A DNA stretch of 59,471 bases from Cystobacter ferrugineus (GCF_001887355.1 NZ_MPIN01000010.1:347674-407144), one strand, 5' to 3'; shown: positions 45,401-53,989, counted from the stretch's first letter. Notes: generated by a model from the sequence alone, not told the origin. Numbers and translations are program-made.

Positions 45401-45571
45401 GTCGTTGGGGCAGCGCTCCCACAGCCGGGTGGAGCCCTGCACGTCCGTGAAGACGAGCGCGACCGTGCCCGTGGGCGGCGCCACGGGGGAAGCGTCGCAC
45501 GCCGGGGCCTCCCCGGCGCTCGGAATCTCGATGGCACCGGCCGGTGGAAACATGCGCAAAACGATCCCCAT
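42428..45571 (-). CDS. Adenylate/guanylate cyclase fused to LuxR-type ATPase and TPR repeats
   Basis: 1047 aa. N-terminal class III nucleotide cyclase (~30-205): VALVFTDVQGSTRLWE with a metal Asp, TQGDSFMVAF and MVNAAARIASAGHGGQVLVS. Then an NTPase of the STAND/NB-ARC kind at ~235-480: P-loop LLGPGGMGKSRLA, VLVILDNVEHV, the TSREAL motif and GIPLAIELAAAR. The remaining ~450 residues are TPR-like helical repeats (for example GNLGLLELGRRGVEAALPHL, ALALVNLGCFLLDAGRAAEA). Cytoplasmic signalling protein in which repeats probably sense, the ATPase switches and the cyclase outputs a cyclic nucleotide. Start at ATG 45571; GTG 45574 and ATG at 45553 are possible. Its stop is 40 nt from the permuted tRNA-like gene. 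Confidence 0.9.
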   Translation of the reverse strand: MGIVLRMFPPAGAIEIPSAGEAPACDASPVAPPTGTVALVFTDVQGSTRLWERCPNDMGRALDVHNEVLRALLDMHGGYEVKTQGDSFMVAFASVVEAVRWCLEAQQALLEAPWPEVLLAEPDARVERGTHGLVHRGLRVRMGVHLGEPECRLDERTGHMDYFGRMVNAAARIASAGHGGQVLVSASTWTRVADAWEALGGPVVRSLGDYVLKGIEEPMALVEVLPARLSERRFEAPRVQKARRGNLPGETGELIGRDEELKELRRCFAGGHRLVALLGPGGMGKSRLAMRFGNLEAEAWEGGVWLCELSDAVTVDDICHAVGRALGVALTRTGEDSEPADRLGRALAGRGDVLVILDNVEHVIQHMPATLGRWLELAPRARFLVTSREALQLPTERVVDLEPLAVPEEGETRPEVLLGCGAVYLFVQRTRAVRGGFELTEAEAPLVADIVRKLDGIPLAIELAAARTNLLGVSQIQDRLSRRFELLRGGRRDVSARQNTLWGAIDWSWNLLEPAERAALAQCSVFRGGFTLESAEAVLVFPPGGPDVLEIIHSLRSKSLLRVFTPDGLPGELRLGMYESIRQYASSRLAERGEGATVAARHAACYLALARRLSERGGGGAGEMAFRRLVLERENLLAACDNALAVVPVTASTLERALGALVVLEPDVTARGPVGLTLARLDKALELSASVEVEPLLRAEALAVRGRVHHLEGRMTAAWTDLGEARAIFRELDAGAREKRVLVDLCIVAREECDTGAAWTLIQEALELPSGGDRWLDAYAVGNLGLLELGRRGVEAALPHLRSALELFRAIGDVAFEVGFLVNYALAIGEHGRTAEAVVLLEEALEKAARVGDRSGQALALVNLGCFLLDAGRAAEARDQLGEAVRMGRQLGMRLVEGVALGEQGRALVALGALPAARVSLEDAVGLLARVSRWHSLRFSAHLSAVQAAQGNLVAARQGFSALAQAPELQDDLVLRELTSVLRVAVDLAEAENAPHSEQGQRALMAARRRLMSARNAPAEAASSDLREALRLFDQRVLEVEGGALRA

Positions 45572-45745
45572 CACCAGTCCCCTCGCCTGGGGTCATGATG
45601 ACCATGCGAGGCAGCCTTGGCGCCTGCCCTGCTTTCCCATCCGTGCACCAGCGCACGGATTTTCAGGAGCCGGGACGAGACCTCCGTGGGGTGGAACCAT
45701 CCACCCGTGAACATCCCCCGGCGAGCGGGAGCCGATGGGGAGGGA

Positions 45746-46330
45746 TCATCCCTCGGGGGTCCGACGCATCAGGCCGCGCACCACGAACGCCCCGGCCAGC
45801 AGGGACAGCCCGCGGGTGAGCAGTTCCACGCCCACCACGACACCGAGCGCCCACAGGGACGAGGAGGGCATCCGGCTGAAGAGGAGGGCACCGAGCATCA
45901 CCGACACCGCGCCCTGGGCGAAGTCCCAGCCCCAACCCGGGTGGCGATCCGAGCTCGCGGTGATGATGCGGAAGAAGCCACTGGCGAGGAAGTACGCAAC
46001 GAGCAGCAACGTGAGCGACACCAGCCCCGCGCCCGGCTGGGTGAGGAGGAAGCCCCCCACGAGGAACGACAGCAGGCCGCCGAGGACGAACAGCAGGAAG
46101 GGGCCGGTGTCGCGGTTGCGCAGGCCGTGGACGATCTCCAGCAGCCCCGCCGCCATCAGTACCGCTCCATAGAAGAGAGCGGACAGGAGGCTGGTGAAGG
46201 TGACACTGAACAGCGCCAGCATGCCGAGCAGGGTGACGAGCACTCCCATCACGAAGGGGCCCGTCCACAGCGCGCTCGGACTCCAGGGGCGGCGGGGAGA
46301 TGGCTCGAGGGAGGAGTCGGGGGTGGCCAT
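45746..46330 (-). CDS. HdeD-family membrane protein
   Basis: 194 aa from ATG at 46330. Six membrane helices of even spacing (FVMGVLVTLLGMLALFSV, LFYGAVLMAAGLLEIVHG, LLFVLGGLLSFLVGGFLL, LTLLLVAYFLASGFFRII, GAVSVMLGALLFSRM, LGVVVGVELLTRGLSLLAGA), matching the DUF308/HdeD acid-resistance membrane family. The LEIVHGLRNR and GWGWDFAQG motifs are typical. Its exact role is unproven; in E. coli HdeD helps at high cell density under acid stress. Same strand as EF-G, 199 nt downstream of it. Confidence 0.85.
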   Translation of the reverse strand: MATPDSSLEPSPRRPWSPSALWTGPFVMGVLVTLLGMLALFSVTFTSLLSALFYGAVLMAAGLLEIVHGLRNRDTGPFLLFVLGGLLSFLVGGFLLTQPGAGLVSLTLLLVAYFLASGFFRIITASSDRHPGWGWDFAQGAVSVMLGALLFSRMPSSSLWALGVVVGVELLTRGLSLLAGAFVVRGLMRRTPEG

Positions 46331-46529
46331 GGGCGGCGCTCTCCGGACGGCGGGTGGGGCTCTGTGCCTTCGAACCTGGGAGTCCACCCGGGGGCCGACA
46401 AGGGACACCCAGGGACTCCCAGGAGGCGGATGGCTCCTCGGCCCGGGTGACGAGCGGGCACGAGCGGCCGGGAAGAGAACGCGGGGGCCTCGGAAGCCGC
46501 GGCTCCCGAGGTCCCCATCTCCCCTCCGG

Positions 46530-48590
46530 CTAGGCCCGCGCCGCCAGCACCGATTCCTGGAGCGCGTCGGGGACGGGCTCATAGGCCGCCAGGCGCAGGC
46601 TGGCCGAGGCGCGGCCCTGTGTGCGGCCCCGGAGGCTGGTCACGTAGCCGAAGAGGTTCGCCATGGGCACCCGCGCGGAGACGCTCCGCGTGGCGCCATG
46701 GCCCTCCATTCCCCCCACCCGTCCACGCCGGGAGGACAGGTCCCCGAGCACGTCGCCGAGGAACTCCTCGGGCGTGGTGACCTCCACGTCCATCACGGGC
46801 TCGAGCAACTGCACGCCCGCGTGGCGCGCGGCCTCCTGGAAGGCGAGCGAGCCGGCCATCATGAAGGCCTGCGGAGTGGAGTCGCGCACGTGCGTGCTCC
46901 CATCGAGCAGCCGCACCTCCACGTCCACCACCGGGTGGCCCGAGAGCACCCCGCGCCGCATGGCGCCCTCCACGCCCTTCTCGATGGCGGGGAGGAACTC
47001 CTTGGGGATGACGCCGCCGTGGGTGTCGTCCACGAAGACGAGCCCCGCGCCGCGAGGCGCCGGACCGACCTCGAGCACCACATGGGCGTACTGGCCGGGA
47101 CCACCGCTCTGCCGGACATGACGGTACTCCTGACGCACACGGCGGCGCAGCGTCTCGCGCCAGGCCACCTTGGGTTGTCCCACACGGGCTTCCACGCCGT
47201 ACTCCGTTCTCAGCCGGTCCACGATGATCTCCAGGTGCAGCTCTCCCATGCCGGAGAGCAGTTGCTGTCCGGACTCGGCATCCACGCCCACGTGCAGCGA
47301 GGGGTCCTCCGCCGCGAGCCGGGCGAGCCCCTCCTCCATGCGCTGCTGGTCCGCGCGCGAGGCGGCCTCCACGGCGAGCTGGATGACGGGCTCGGGGACG
47401 TGGAGCGACTCGAGGAGGACAGGGGCCTCGGGCGAGCACAGCGTGTCGCCGGTACGCACGCCCTTGAGGTTGAGCGCGGCGCAGATGTCGCCCGCGTGAA
47501 CCTCGTCCACCTCCTCGCGCTTGTTGGCATGCATGAACATGAGACGTCCCACGCGCTCGCGGCGCTGTTGACGGGTGTTGAGCACGGCCATGCCCGTGCG
47601 CAGCGTGCCCGAGTAGACGCGCAGGAACACGATGGTCCCCACGGCCTTGTCGTGCATGAGCTTGAAGACGAGCGCGCTCACGGGCTCCTCCTCCGCGGAC
47701 GCACGCAGGTCCGACGGCGCGGGCAGGTAGTTGACGATGGCGTCCAGCAACATACGCACTCCCTTGTTCTTGAAGGCCGCCCCGCACAGCACGGGCACGA
47801 GCCTCCTCTGGAGCGTCCCCGAGCGCAGCGCACGCTCCAGCTCCTCCTCGGTGATGTCGTCCCAACGCCCGTCCACGTACTTCTCCAGCAGCGTGCCGTC
47901 TTCCTCGGCGCACGCCTCGATGAGCCGCAGGCGCAAGGTCTCCGCCCACTCGCGCAGGGAAACGGGCACCTCGTGTCCCTCGCGGGTCTCACCGCCCTCC
48001 TCGTCGAAGAAGAAGGCGCGCATGCGCACCAGGTCGATGAGGCCGCGGAAGTCCGCGCCCTCGCCGATGGGCAGTTGTACCGGCACGGGCCGGGCGCCCA
48101 GCCGCTGACGGATGGACTCCACGCACATGTCGAAGTCCGCGCCCACCTTGTCCATCTTGTTGATGAACGCGATGCGCGGCACGCCGTGGCGATCCGCCTG
48201 GCGCCAGACCGTCTCGGACTGGGGCTCCACGCCCTGGCTGGCGTCGAACACGGCCACCGCCCCGTCGAGCACGCGCAGCGAGCGCTCCACCTCGATGGTG
48301 AAGTCCACGTGCCCCGGCGTGTCGATGATGTTGAAACGGTGCTCCGTGCCCGAGAAGGGCCCGCGCATCGGCTTCCAGGAGGCGGTGGTGGCCGCCGAGG
48401 TGATGGTGATGCCGCGCTGCTTCTCCTGCACCATCCAATCCATCTCGGTGGAGCCGGTATGCACCTCGCCCATGGCGTGGATGCGGCCGGTGAAGAAGAG
48501 GATGCGCTCGGTGAGCGTGGTCTTGCCCGCGTCGATGTGGGCCATGATGCCGATGTTGCGGTAGCGCTCGATTCGAGTGGTGCGAGACAT
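46530..48590 (-). CDS. Elongation factor G, second type (fusA2-like)
   Basis: 686 aa from ATG at 48590 (GGAAG upstream). GTPase motifs [15 protein letters not shown] (P-loop), [30 protein letters not shown] and [11 protein letters not shown]; domain II and domains III-V follow ([60 protein letters not shown]). The canonical EF-G normally sits in the str operon with rpsL, rpsG and tuf; none of these is here, so this is likely an EF-G II paralogue, known in many bacteria and sometimes specialised in ribosome recycling or stress. The 34-codon frame and its strong promoter lie upstream on the same strand. Confidence 0.93.
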   Translation of the reverse strand: MSRTTRIERYRNIGIMAHIDAGKTTLTERILFFTGRIHAMGEVHTGSTEMDWMVQEKQRGITITSAATTASWKPMRGPFSGTEHRFNIIDTPGHVDFTIEVERSLRVLDGAVAVFDASQGVEPQSETVWRQADRHGVPRIAFINKMDKVGADFDMCVESIRQRLGARPVPVQLPIGEGADFRGLIDLVRMRAFFFDEEGGETREGHEVPVSLREWAETLRLRLIEACAEEDGTLLEKYVDGRWDDITEEELERALRSGTLQRRLVPVLCGAAFKNKGVRMLLDAIVNYLPAPSDLRASAEEEPVSALVFKLMHDKAVGTIVFLRVYSGTLRTGMAVLNTRQQRRERVGRLMFMHANKREEVDEVHAGDICAALNLKGVRTGDTLCSPEAPVLLESLHVPEPVIQLAVEAASRADQQRMEEGLARLAAEDPSLHVGVDAESGQQLLSGMGELHLEIIVDRLRTEYGVEARVGQPKVAWRETLRRRVRQEYRHVRQSGGPGQYAHVVLEVGPAPRGAGLVFVDDTHGGVIPKEFLPAIEKGVEGAMRRGVLSGHPVVDVEVRLLDGSTHVRDSTPQAFMMAGSLAFQEAARHAGVQLLEPVMDVEVTTPEEFLGDVLGDLSSRRGRVGGMEGHGATRSVSARVPMANLFGYVTSLRGRTQGRASASLRLAAYEPVPDALQESVLAARA

Positions 48591-48828
48591 AAAGACTTCC
48601 CGTTCCCGGCGGAGGAAGGCCTCCGCGGGTTGAAGACAGACACTGGTTGGAAAAAGAGGGAGCAGCGGGCCTGGCGGGCGCACGCACGCATGCCCGGAGC
48701 GGCCCCTCGGGGCGGCTCAGGACGACGTGAGGACACACGAAGGCCCGGCGGGATCAGGGGCGGAGCTCAGACTCCTGGGGCACACGGGAACCAGCCACCC
48801 GCGCACCCGGAGCACCGAGTCCGCCTGA

Positions 48829-48933
48829 TCAAATGTCGAGCAGCACCTTGTTGCGGGAGGCCAGACGCACGTCCATCGTCGGCGCGGAGACGCGCTCGGA
48901 CGACACACCCACGATGGTGGAGACGGGCTTCAT
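48829..48933 (-). CDS. 34-codon leader-type reading frame upstream of EF-G
   Basis: Reads MKPVSTIVGVSSERVSAPTM then DVRLASRNKVLLDI, with consistent GC3 codon bias and few rare codons. No hydrophobic segment or signal. No ribosome-binding site precedes the ATG, but the promoter at 48943-48970 would start transcription only about 3 nt upstream of it, so translation would be leaderless. The frame stops ~238 nt before EF-G. It could be an independent small protein, a leader peptide that senses ribosome state, or a RiPP-like precursor; none of these can be chosen from sequence. No known family recognised. Confidence 0.5.
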   Translation of the reverse strand: MKPVSTIVGVSSERVSAPTMDVRLASRNKVLLDI

Positions 48934-48942
48934 GACCAGGAC

Positions 48943-48970
48943 ATATTACGGCGGTCTTCTCTCTTGTCAA
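48943..48970 (-). promoter_or_regulatory. Near-perfect sigma-70 promoter (leaderless transcript)
   Basis: Minus strand: TTGACA (48965-48970), 16 nt, TAATAT (48943-48948). Expected start site around 48936, 3 nt before the ATG at 48933. Such consensus boxes are rare in this GC-rich DNA. Confidence 0.75.
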
Positions 48971-49115
48971 TTTGCCGAGGTTGAGCCTGCTCATACCCAG
49001 CCTGGGTGCCGCGGTTCCCACCCGAGTGATGACCTGCTGGAGAAGGTATTGCCCAGGGAGGTGAGAACAGGGTCGCACGGCACATGCATCCAGGTGGCGC
49101 TCCAGGAGGTGTGCC

Positions 49116-49682
49116 GTGCTCGTAGGAAGAAACCTCAGCATCCGAATCGCGACGCTGGAAGATGCCTCGTTCCTCTCGGACTGGTTCAGCAACCCGGAGA
49201 CCCTGGGCAAATTCTACAACGTCTGGCCCTCGACCCGCGTGGATTGGGAGCGGACCCTCTCGGAACGCTCCGGGACCCGAGAGCGAGGCGGCATCTACCT
49301 GGTCATGCACCCGGAGTCCCCCTCGCCCGTGGGGGTGTGTGGCTACTTCAATCCGTTCACGATGTGGGAGCTCTTCCGCGGTGTCGAGCTCTGGGGGCAG
49401 CTCCATCCCCAGTTCCGCGCTCGAGGGTTCGGAACCCAGGGGGCCTGCGTGATGATCAACCACCTGTTCAACGCCCTGCCGCTGGAGCGCATCCAGGCAA
49501 CCATCGTCGTGGGCAACGAGCCCTCGTGCCGTGCGGTCGAGGCCATCGGGATGCGCAAGGAGGGCATCTACCGCAATGTCTCCTTCCTCCATGGGCGCTA
49601 CGTGGACATGTACCTGTATTCCATCGTCCGCTCCGACTGGCAGAGCGAAGAGGTCTACCGCCAGAACCGGCCCCCCTTCTGA
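49116..49682 (+). CDS. GNAT acetyltransferase (RimJ/RimL-type) of the TOMM cluster
   Basis: 188 aa, GTG start after a perfect AGGAGGT 6 nt upstream. RimJ/RimL-like fold: IRIATLEDASFLSDWFSNPE, HPQFRARGFGTQGACVMINH (acetyl-CoA-binding loop) and ATIVVGNEPSCRAVEAIGMR, then KEGIYRNVSFLHGRYVDMYL, as in ribosomal-protein/antibiotic acetyltransferases. Because it borders the TOMM genes, it may N-acetylate the finished peptide or protect the producer by acetylating it; both are known roles of GNATs in natural-product clusters. Stop lies 20 nt from the convergent leader-binding gene's stop. Confidence 0.83.
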   Translation: MLVGRNLSIRIATLEDASFLSDWFSNPETLGKFYNVWPSTRVDWERTLSERSGTRERGGIYLVMHPESPSPVGVCGYFNPFTMWELFRGVELWGQLHPQFRARGFGTQGACVMINHLFNALPLERIQATIVVGNEPSCRAVEAIGMRKEGIYRNVSFLHGRYVDMYLYSIVRSDWQSEEVYRQNRPPF

Positions 49683-49702
49683 CGGGGACCGGCCGCGCCG
49701 GC

Positions 49703-50827
49703 TCACGGTGCCGCGGCGCCGGACATCAAGGTCCGCTCCAGGCGGATGTCCTCCTCGCCCCAGGGATGGAGCCGCGCCTCGGGTGGCGTGCCGCACGCGG
49801 GGCAGGCGGGATGCTTCAACACGGGATGCAGGCTGCTCTCCTGGGAGAGGGCATCGATCACCAGGCTCCTGCCCACCAACCGCGAGGCCTCGATGCCCGA
49901 CAGGTGGAGCAGGACCTCGACGGCCAACGCCCCGGCGAGCTGCCGCTGCATGGGCCTGAAGCCGAGGCGCCGGCCCATCGACAACCCCTGCTCGACCTGC
50001 TCCTCGTGCAGGCCGTGCTCCTTCCAGGTGCGCAGATTGCTTTTCATCCGCATGTCCATGCACTCGAAGCAGGCGGTGCCCGGGGTATGGAGCGGTCCGA
50101 GCCAGCCCTCCGCCTCCAGCGTGAGCTGGACCTGGAGCCAGCTCACCCCCAGCCGCAAGCACAGGCGATTCAGCTCCCGCATCTGCCGGGTGAAGTTGAA
50201 CTCACCATCCTGCACGCCGATGACGAGCTCCGCGCCCGGGACGACGTCCCGCAGCTCTCCGGGGTCGAAGTGGCGGACCCGGACCGGAAGCTCCAGCGTC
50301 GGGGCCGCCCACGCGCCCCGCGGGGAGACCAGGTCGATCGTTCCGAAAGCGCACTCCGCCAGGGCGTCCACCACCTCCCGGGCGAGTTCCGAGTCCCCCA
50401 CCACGACGAGGCGCATCCGGCGCAAGCGCTCCAGGACCCGGTAGGGCTGGGTGGAGCTGCGCGACAGCAACGCGAGCAGGCTCCCGAACGCCACCCGCTC
50501 CTGCGTGGACAGCACCTGCTCCGGCTCCGCGTCCATGAGCAGGTGGTGGCGCAGCAACAAGCGGAGCACTTCCTCCACCCGCTTCGCCTCGAGCGTCCCG
50601 TCGAGCACGTCGCGGATCTCCGCGACGCCGCGGGTGCCATCCAACAGAGGCAGCAACCGCGTGACCAGCGTGGACACCAGTGGGCCCTGACACCGCAGCA
50701 TGTCCTTCCCGGTCATCATGAGGTAACAGGTGTCCTCCCCATCCTGGACAACGCTCACGGTCGGAGCCAGGCGCGGCCTCATGCTCTCGAAGGAGTCACT
50801 CATGGGCTGAAGGGATTGGAATTGCAT
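49703..50827 (-). CDS. TOMM precursor leader-binding/cyclodehydratase partner (E1-like)
   Basis: 374 aa from ATG at 50827 with AAGGAG 10 nt upstream (ATG 50803 is an alternative). The first ~80 residues are a winged-helix-like RiPP recognition element (PTVSVVQDGEDTCYLMMTGK, PLLDGTRGVAEIRDVLDGTL). A Rossmann-like E1 region follows (MRLVVVGDSELAREVVDALA) with structural-zinc Cys pairs CFEC and CPAC. Matches the cyclodehydratase C-protein/ocin-ThiF-like family that binds the leader peptide and presents it to YcaO. The gene is divergent from the precursor and enzyme operon. Confidence 0.9.
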   Translation of the reverse strand: MQFQSLQPMSDSFESMRPRLAPTVSVVQDGEDTCYLMMTGKDMLRCQGPLVSTLVTRLLPLLDGTRGVAEIRDVLDGTLEAKRVEEVLRLLLRHHLLMDAEPEQVLSTQERVAFGSLLALLSRSSTQPYRVLERLRRMRLVVVGDSELAREVVDALAECAFGTIDLVSPRGAWAAPTLELPVRVRHFDPGELRDVVPGAELVIGVQDGEFNFTRQMRELNRLCLRLGVSWLQVQLTLEAEGWLGPLHTPGTACFECMDMRMKSNLRTWKEHGLHEEQVEQGLSMGRRLGFRPMQRQLAGALAVEVLLHLSGIEASRLVGRSLVIDALSQESSLHPVLKHPACPACGTPPEARLHPWGEEDIRLERTLMSGAAAP

Positions 50828-51059
50828 GAAAGGGATGCTCCTTGAGATCACGGGCTCCTGCCCGTCACGTTCCTGGAGGGTGATGCACATTCCGCCAGTT
50901 GTGAGCCCCAGCCCAACTGGATGCGCCCCTTGCTCCCAAGGAGAGGGTGGCGGCAAGGCAAGGACGTCAGGGCCCTCACAGAAAACGAACTCCTGCTCTG
51001 TCTTGGTGGCTGATCCGGATTCCCCGGGCAGCCATCTGCAACCACGACAGGAGCAGCAT

Positions 51060-51269
51060 ATGAGCAACACCATTGGTCATCCCGAGTCCAGGTCGGCCGC
51101 TTCCTCGGAGTCCCCCCTCTCCCTCGAGTGGGTCTCCGAGTACGGCAGCGACGCGATGAACACCCCATCCGCGCCCTCCTGCGGGGGCGGAGGAGGCGGC
51201 GGCTGCGGCGGCGGCGGAGGCTGCGGCTCCGGCAGCAGCAGCAGTGCCGCCAGGCGTGAGAGCAAGTAG
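51060..51269 (+). CDS. TOMM precursor peptide 1 (microcin-B17-like core)
   Basis: 69 aa. Leader residues 1-39 (MSNTIGHPESRSAASSESPL, SLEWVSEYGSDAMNTPSAP) and a core from ~40 with SCGGGGGGGCGGGGGCGSGS and a Ser run, ending in ARRESK. The Gly-rich core with isolated Cys and Ser is the pattern of microcin B17, where Cys and Ser become thiazoles and oxazoles. Potential heterocycles: three Cys and up to six Ser. CAGGAG precedes the ATG. The conserved leader motif SPLSLEW-x-SE also occurs in the second precursor. Two hairpins follow downstream (see the 51305 feature). Confidence 0.9.
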   Translation: MSNTIGHPESRSAASSESPLSLEWVSEYGSDAMNTPSAPSCGGGGGGGCGGGGGCGSGSSSSAARRESK

Positions 51270-51304
51270 CCGTCACGCCTCACGGCATGCACCTGAACCC
51301 GGAG

Positions 51305-51332
51305 GGCTCCCGCACGACGAGCCGCGGGAGCC
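51305..51332 (+). terminator. Hairpin after precursor 1
   Basis: GGCTCCCGC (51305-51313) pairs perfectly with GCGGGAGCC (51324-51332) around a 10-nt loop, 36 nt after the precursor-1 stop. Likely reduces readthrough so that more precursor 1 message is made. Confidence 0.55.
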
Positions 51333-51479
51333 TTCCGGCTGAACCACACCCGAGCATCATGCAGGCGGGCAATCGGGCCGTTCACGGTCCATCACACCCT
51401 GCCCTGCTCCACTCATCTCATCCAGAGCGGGTGGTCGGAAGCATCGGCGACCACATGGCTCGAACCGCAGGAGAAAACC

Positions 51480-51692
51480 ATGAGCAAGCTCCTCAGCATT
51501 CACGCGTCCCTGCCCGCCACCTCCTCGGGCTCGCCGCTCTCCCTCGAGTGGATCTCCGAATCCGTCAGGGATGAGGCGATGCCCTCCGCTCCCGCCTGTG
51601 GGACCATCAACTGCGGCGGCGGTGGCTGCGGCGGTGGTGCCGGCTGTGGCATCGCTTGTTGCTGCAGTGCCGCAAACCGGGAGCAGAAGTAG
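51480..51692 (+). CDS. TOMM precursor peptide 2
   Basis: 70 aa. Leader with the same motif (SSGSPLSLEWISE) and AMPSAP, and a different core: ACGTINCGGGGCGGGAGCGI then ACCCSAANREQK, with seven Cys and one Thr plus Ser. So the product would be richer in thiazoles than precursor 1. AGGAGA sits 6 nt before the ATG. The two precursors share leader and boundary but not core, which fits two related antibiotics made by one enzyme set. Ends 40 nt before the hairpin at 51732. Confidence 0.9.
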   Translation: MSKLLSIHASLPATSSGSPLSLEWISESVRDEAMPSAPACGTINCGGGGCGGGAGCGIACCCSAANREQK

Positions 51693-51731
51693 GCGGCCGC
51701 CCTCCTCCTCTCCCTCCCATCCTCATGAACT

Positions 51732-51766
51732 GGGGGCTCCCGGGCTTTCGAGCCGGGGAGCCCCCC
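51732..51766 (+). terminator. Strong UUCG-loop hairpin between precursor 2 and ycaO
   Basis: GGGGGCTCCCGGGCT pairs with AGCCGGGGAGCCCCC across a TTCG loop with one mismatch, 39 nt after precursor 2 and 16 nt before the YcaO start. Position and strength suggest an attenuator that keeps enzyme expression below precursor expression. Confidence 0.65.
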
Positions 51767-51782
51767 GGTTCTGGAAGAGCCC

Positions 51783-53141
51783 ATGAACCCACAGGCCCAG
51801 AACACAAACGCACTCCCGGAACTGCTCGGGAAGATGGAATCACTGCTCAGCCCCCGGGTCGGAATCGGGGGCGCACTGACTCCGATGCCCCGGCACGCCG
51901 GAGAGCCCCGCGTCTATCTCTACAACGTCGAAACGGCGCTCCTGGGACCCCAGGGGATGCGCCCGAGCAGGCCGATCGCCGGCGGCGCGGGCTTCAGCTA
52001 CGAGGAAGCCGCGGTGTCCGCGCTGGGCGAACTGGTGGAGGGCTACTGCGCCGCCTATCTGGAGCCCGGCAACATCGTCCGTGGTTCCTACCGGGAGCTG
52101 CGCCGGCACCATGAGATGCTCGAGCCCGAGCGGTTCGCGCTCTTCTCGGAGCGCCAATACGAGACGCCAGGCTTTCCCTACCCGAGGTTCTCGGAAGACG
52201 CCCACTGCTCCTGGGTCTGGGGTTACTCCCTCGTCCGCAAGAAGCGGCTCCTGGTTCCCGCCTCCCGCGTCTATATGCCCTACACCCTCAAGGCGGACGA
52301 GGCGGACATCGGTCCCACCATCTCGACCGGGCTGGCGACCGGCACCTCCCTGGAAGGCGCCATCGTCTCCGGCCTCCATGAATGTCTGGAGCGGGATGCC
52401 TTCACCCTCTTCTGGATGAATACGCTCCCGGTGCGCCGCATCCAGCTACGCAACGCCTCCGCGAGCACGCGCACCGGTCAGCTCTTCCATCAGCACCTGG
52501 AAGCGCCGGGCTACGAGTACCGGGCCTATGACATCACCAGCGACCTCGGTGTGCCGACGACGTATGCCCTGCTGACCTGCCCGTCCGCCCGCGGCCCGCT
52601 CTACATCGTCGGAGGCGCAACGCGGCTGGACGGAGGCCAGGCCACGCTCAAGGCCCTGATGGAGACAGTCCAGACCCGGCCCTATGTCCTGTGGCTGATG
52701 GAGAGGGATCCTCACTGGAGGCCCGCGGCCGACTTCTCCAATGTGGTCGACTTCCCCTTCACCTGCCGGTTGTACACGGTCGCGCAGGAGCTGAGGCCCC
52801 ACCTGCTCGCGGTGGAGGACCGGGTGACATCGGAGGTGTCCCTGGAGAATCTTCCCCGCTGGGAATCGCGGGACGCGGCCACCGACCTCGCCGAGCTCGT
52901 CCGGCGGTTCGAGCACCGGGGTTACGAGGCGGTCGTGGTGGAGCTCACCACGCCGGACATCGCCGCGCTGGGGCTGAGGGTCGTCCGGGTCATCACCCCG
53001 GAGCTCCAGCAGCTCCACGCCGATCATCGCTATCCCTTCCTGGGAGGCAGGCGGCTGTACGACGTCCCCGTCCGGCTCGGCCACCGGACCCGGCCGGCGG
53101 ATGAGACGCAGCTCAACCCCTATCCCCACCCCTTCCCCTGA
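51783..53141 (+). CDS. YcaO-type cyclodehydratase
   Basis: 452 aa. YcaO ATP-binding residues: FSYEEAAVSALGELVEGY (early motif) and GLATGTSLEGAIVSGLHECL, ERDAF. The C-terminus ends NPYPHPFP, the Pro-rich tail (PxPxP-type) that in YcaO proteins reaches the active site. It phosphorylates the amide to form azolines from Cys/Ser/Thr in the precursor. GGAAGAG precedes the ATG. First enzyme gene of the operon; a 9-nt gap separates it from the SagB-like gene. Confidence 0.93.
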   Translation: MNPQAQNTNALPELLGKMESLLSPRVGIGGALTPMPRHAGEPRVYLYNVETALLGPQGMRPSRPIAGGAGFSYEEAAVSALGELVEGYCAAYLEPGNIVRGSYRELRRHHEMLEPERFALFSERQYETPGFPYPRFSEDAHCSWVWGYSLVRKKRLLVPASRVYMPYTLKADEADIGPTISTGLATGTSLEGAIVSGLHECLERDAFTLFWMNTLPVRRIQLRNASASTRTGQLFHQHLEAPGYEYRAYDITSDLGVPTTYALLTCPSARGPLYIVGGATRLDGGQATLKALMETVQTRPYVLWLMERDPHWRPAADFSNVVDFPFTCRLYTVAQELRPHLLAVEDRVTSEVSLENLPRWESRDAATDLAELVRRFEHRGYEAVVVELTTPDIAALGLRVVRVITPELQQLHADHRYPFLGGRRLYDVPVRLGHRTRPADETQLNPYPHPFP

Positions 53142-53149
53142 GTGCCAAC

Positions 53150-53989
53150 ATGAGGCGCAGAACCCAACCCCTCCTCCAGCAGCGCCAGCAGGCCTTGAAG
53201 CGCCGGGAGCCCTTCCTGGGCTCGATGTTCCACGAGAATTCGAAGTTCACGCCCCAAGCCCGGCACGAGCTGGGCCGCCGGATCAGCCAGCTCCAGGACG
53301 AGGGGCTGCTGCGGCGGGTGTCCAGTTCCTACAAGAGTCATCCCGGGTGTCCCCAGGTGGCGCTGCCCCGAGCGGCGTTGCACCTGGAGCGCGAGCTCCA
53401 GGAGATCATCGTGGGCCGCCGCTCCACCCGGGAGTTCGATACGGCCCAGTCCGTCACCCTCCAGGAACTGGCCAACCTGCTGCAACTCTCGTACGGCATC
53501 ACGGGCAGCCTGGAGCTGGATGAAGGAGTGACGCAGTACCTGCGGGCCATTCCCAGCGCGGGAGCCCTCTATCCGCTCGAACTCTATCTGGTGGCGCAGC
53601 GGGTGGAGGGGCTTGCCCCGGGCCTCTACCACTACCGCGTCGCGCAACACGCCCTGGAGGTACTGGAGACCGCGGACCAGGCCGAGCGCATGCTGCGGAT
53701 GGAGCGGGAGTGGGGAATGGGCTCGCCCTCCGCCTTCCACCTGGTGATCAGCGGCGTCTTCGAGCGCACGATGTTCAAGTATCACGAGCGGGGCTATCGC
53801 TTCGTCCTCATCGAAGCGGGGATGCTGGGCCAGAACCTCACGCTGCTGGCCGAGTGTCAGGGCATCCGCTCCTGCATGGCGGGAGGCTGGGGTGATGACG
53901 AGCTCAATCAACTCTTCGGCCTGGATGGCGGTGCGGAGTCCACGCTGCTGACCCTCTGCTTCGGACGGGCGTCCCGGGGAGGGCCGTGA
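53150..53989 (+). CDS. SagB-type azoline dehydrogenase
   Basis: 279 aa. Nitroreductase-like, FMN-dependent: RRSTREFD motif at ~89, RAIPSAGALYPLELYLVAQR at ~130, and YRFVLIEAGMLGQNLTLLAE. These are the diagnostic SagB pieces. It oxidises azolines to aromatic azoles, completing thiazole/oxazole rings. N-terminal ~75 residues (MFHENSKFTPQARHELGRRI) are usual in the family. Stop overlaps the next gene (TGATG). Confidence 0.92.
   Translation: MRRRTQPLLQQRQQALKRREPFLGSMFHENSKFTPQARHELGRRISQLQDEGLLRRVSSSYKSHPGCPQVALPRAALHLERELQEIIVGRRSTREFDTAQSVTLQELANLLQLSYGITGSLELDEGVTQYLRAIPSAGALYPLELYLVAQRVEGLAPGLYHYRVAQHALEVLETADQAERMLRMEREWGMGSPSAFHLVISGVFERTMFKYHERGYRFVLIEAGMLGQNLTLLAECQGIRSCMAGGWGDDELNQLFGLDGGAESTLLTLCFGRASRGGP

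Larger units (their letters stand above)
48591..49115. other. EF-G upstream region, 5' side of the TOMM cluster
   Basis: About 525 nt. On the minus strand it holds the promoter and 34-codon frame at 48829-48970, then ~238 nt of GC-rich leader before EF-G with several GC stems (e.g. GGGCATGCG.. GTGCGCCC, 48683-48702) and a TTTTT run near the start. On the plus strand from 48971 to 49115, before the GNAT, I see only the AGGAGGT ribosome-binding site. Confidence 0.45.
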
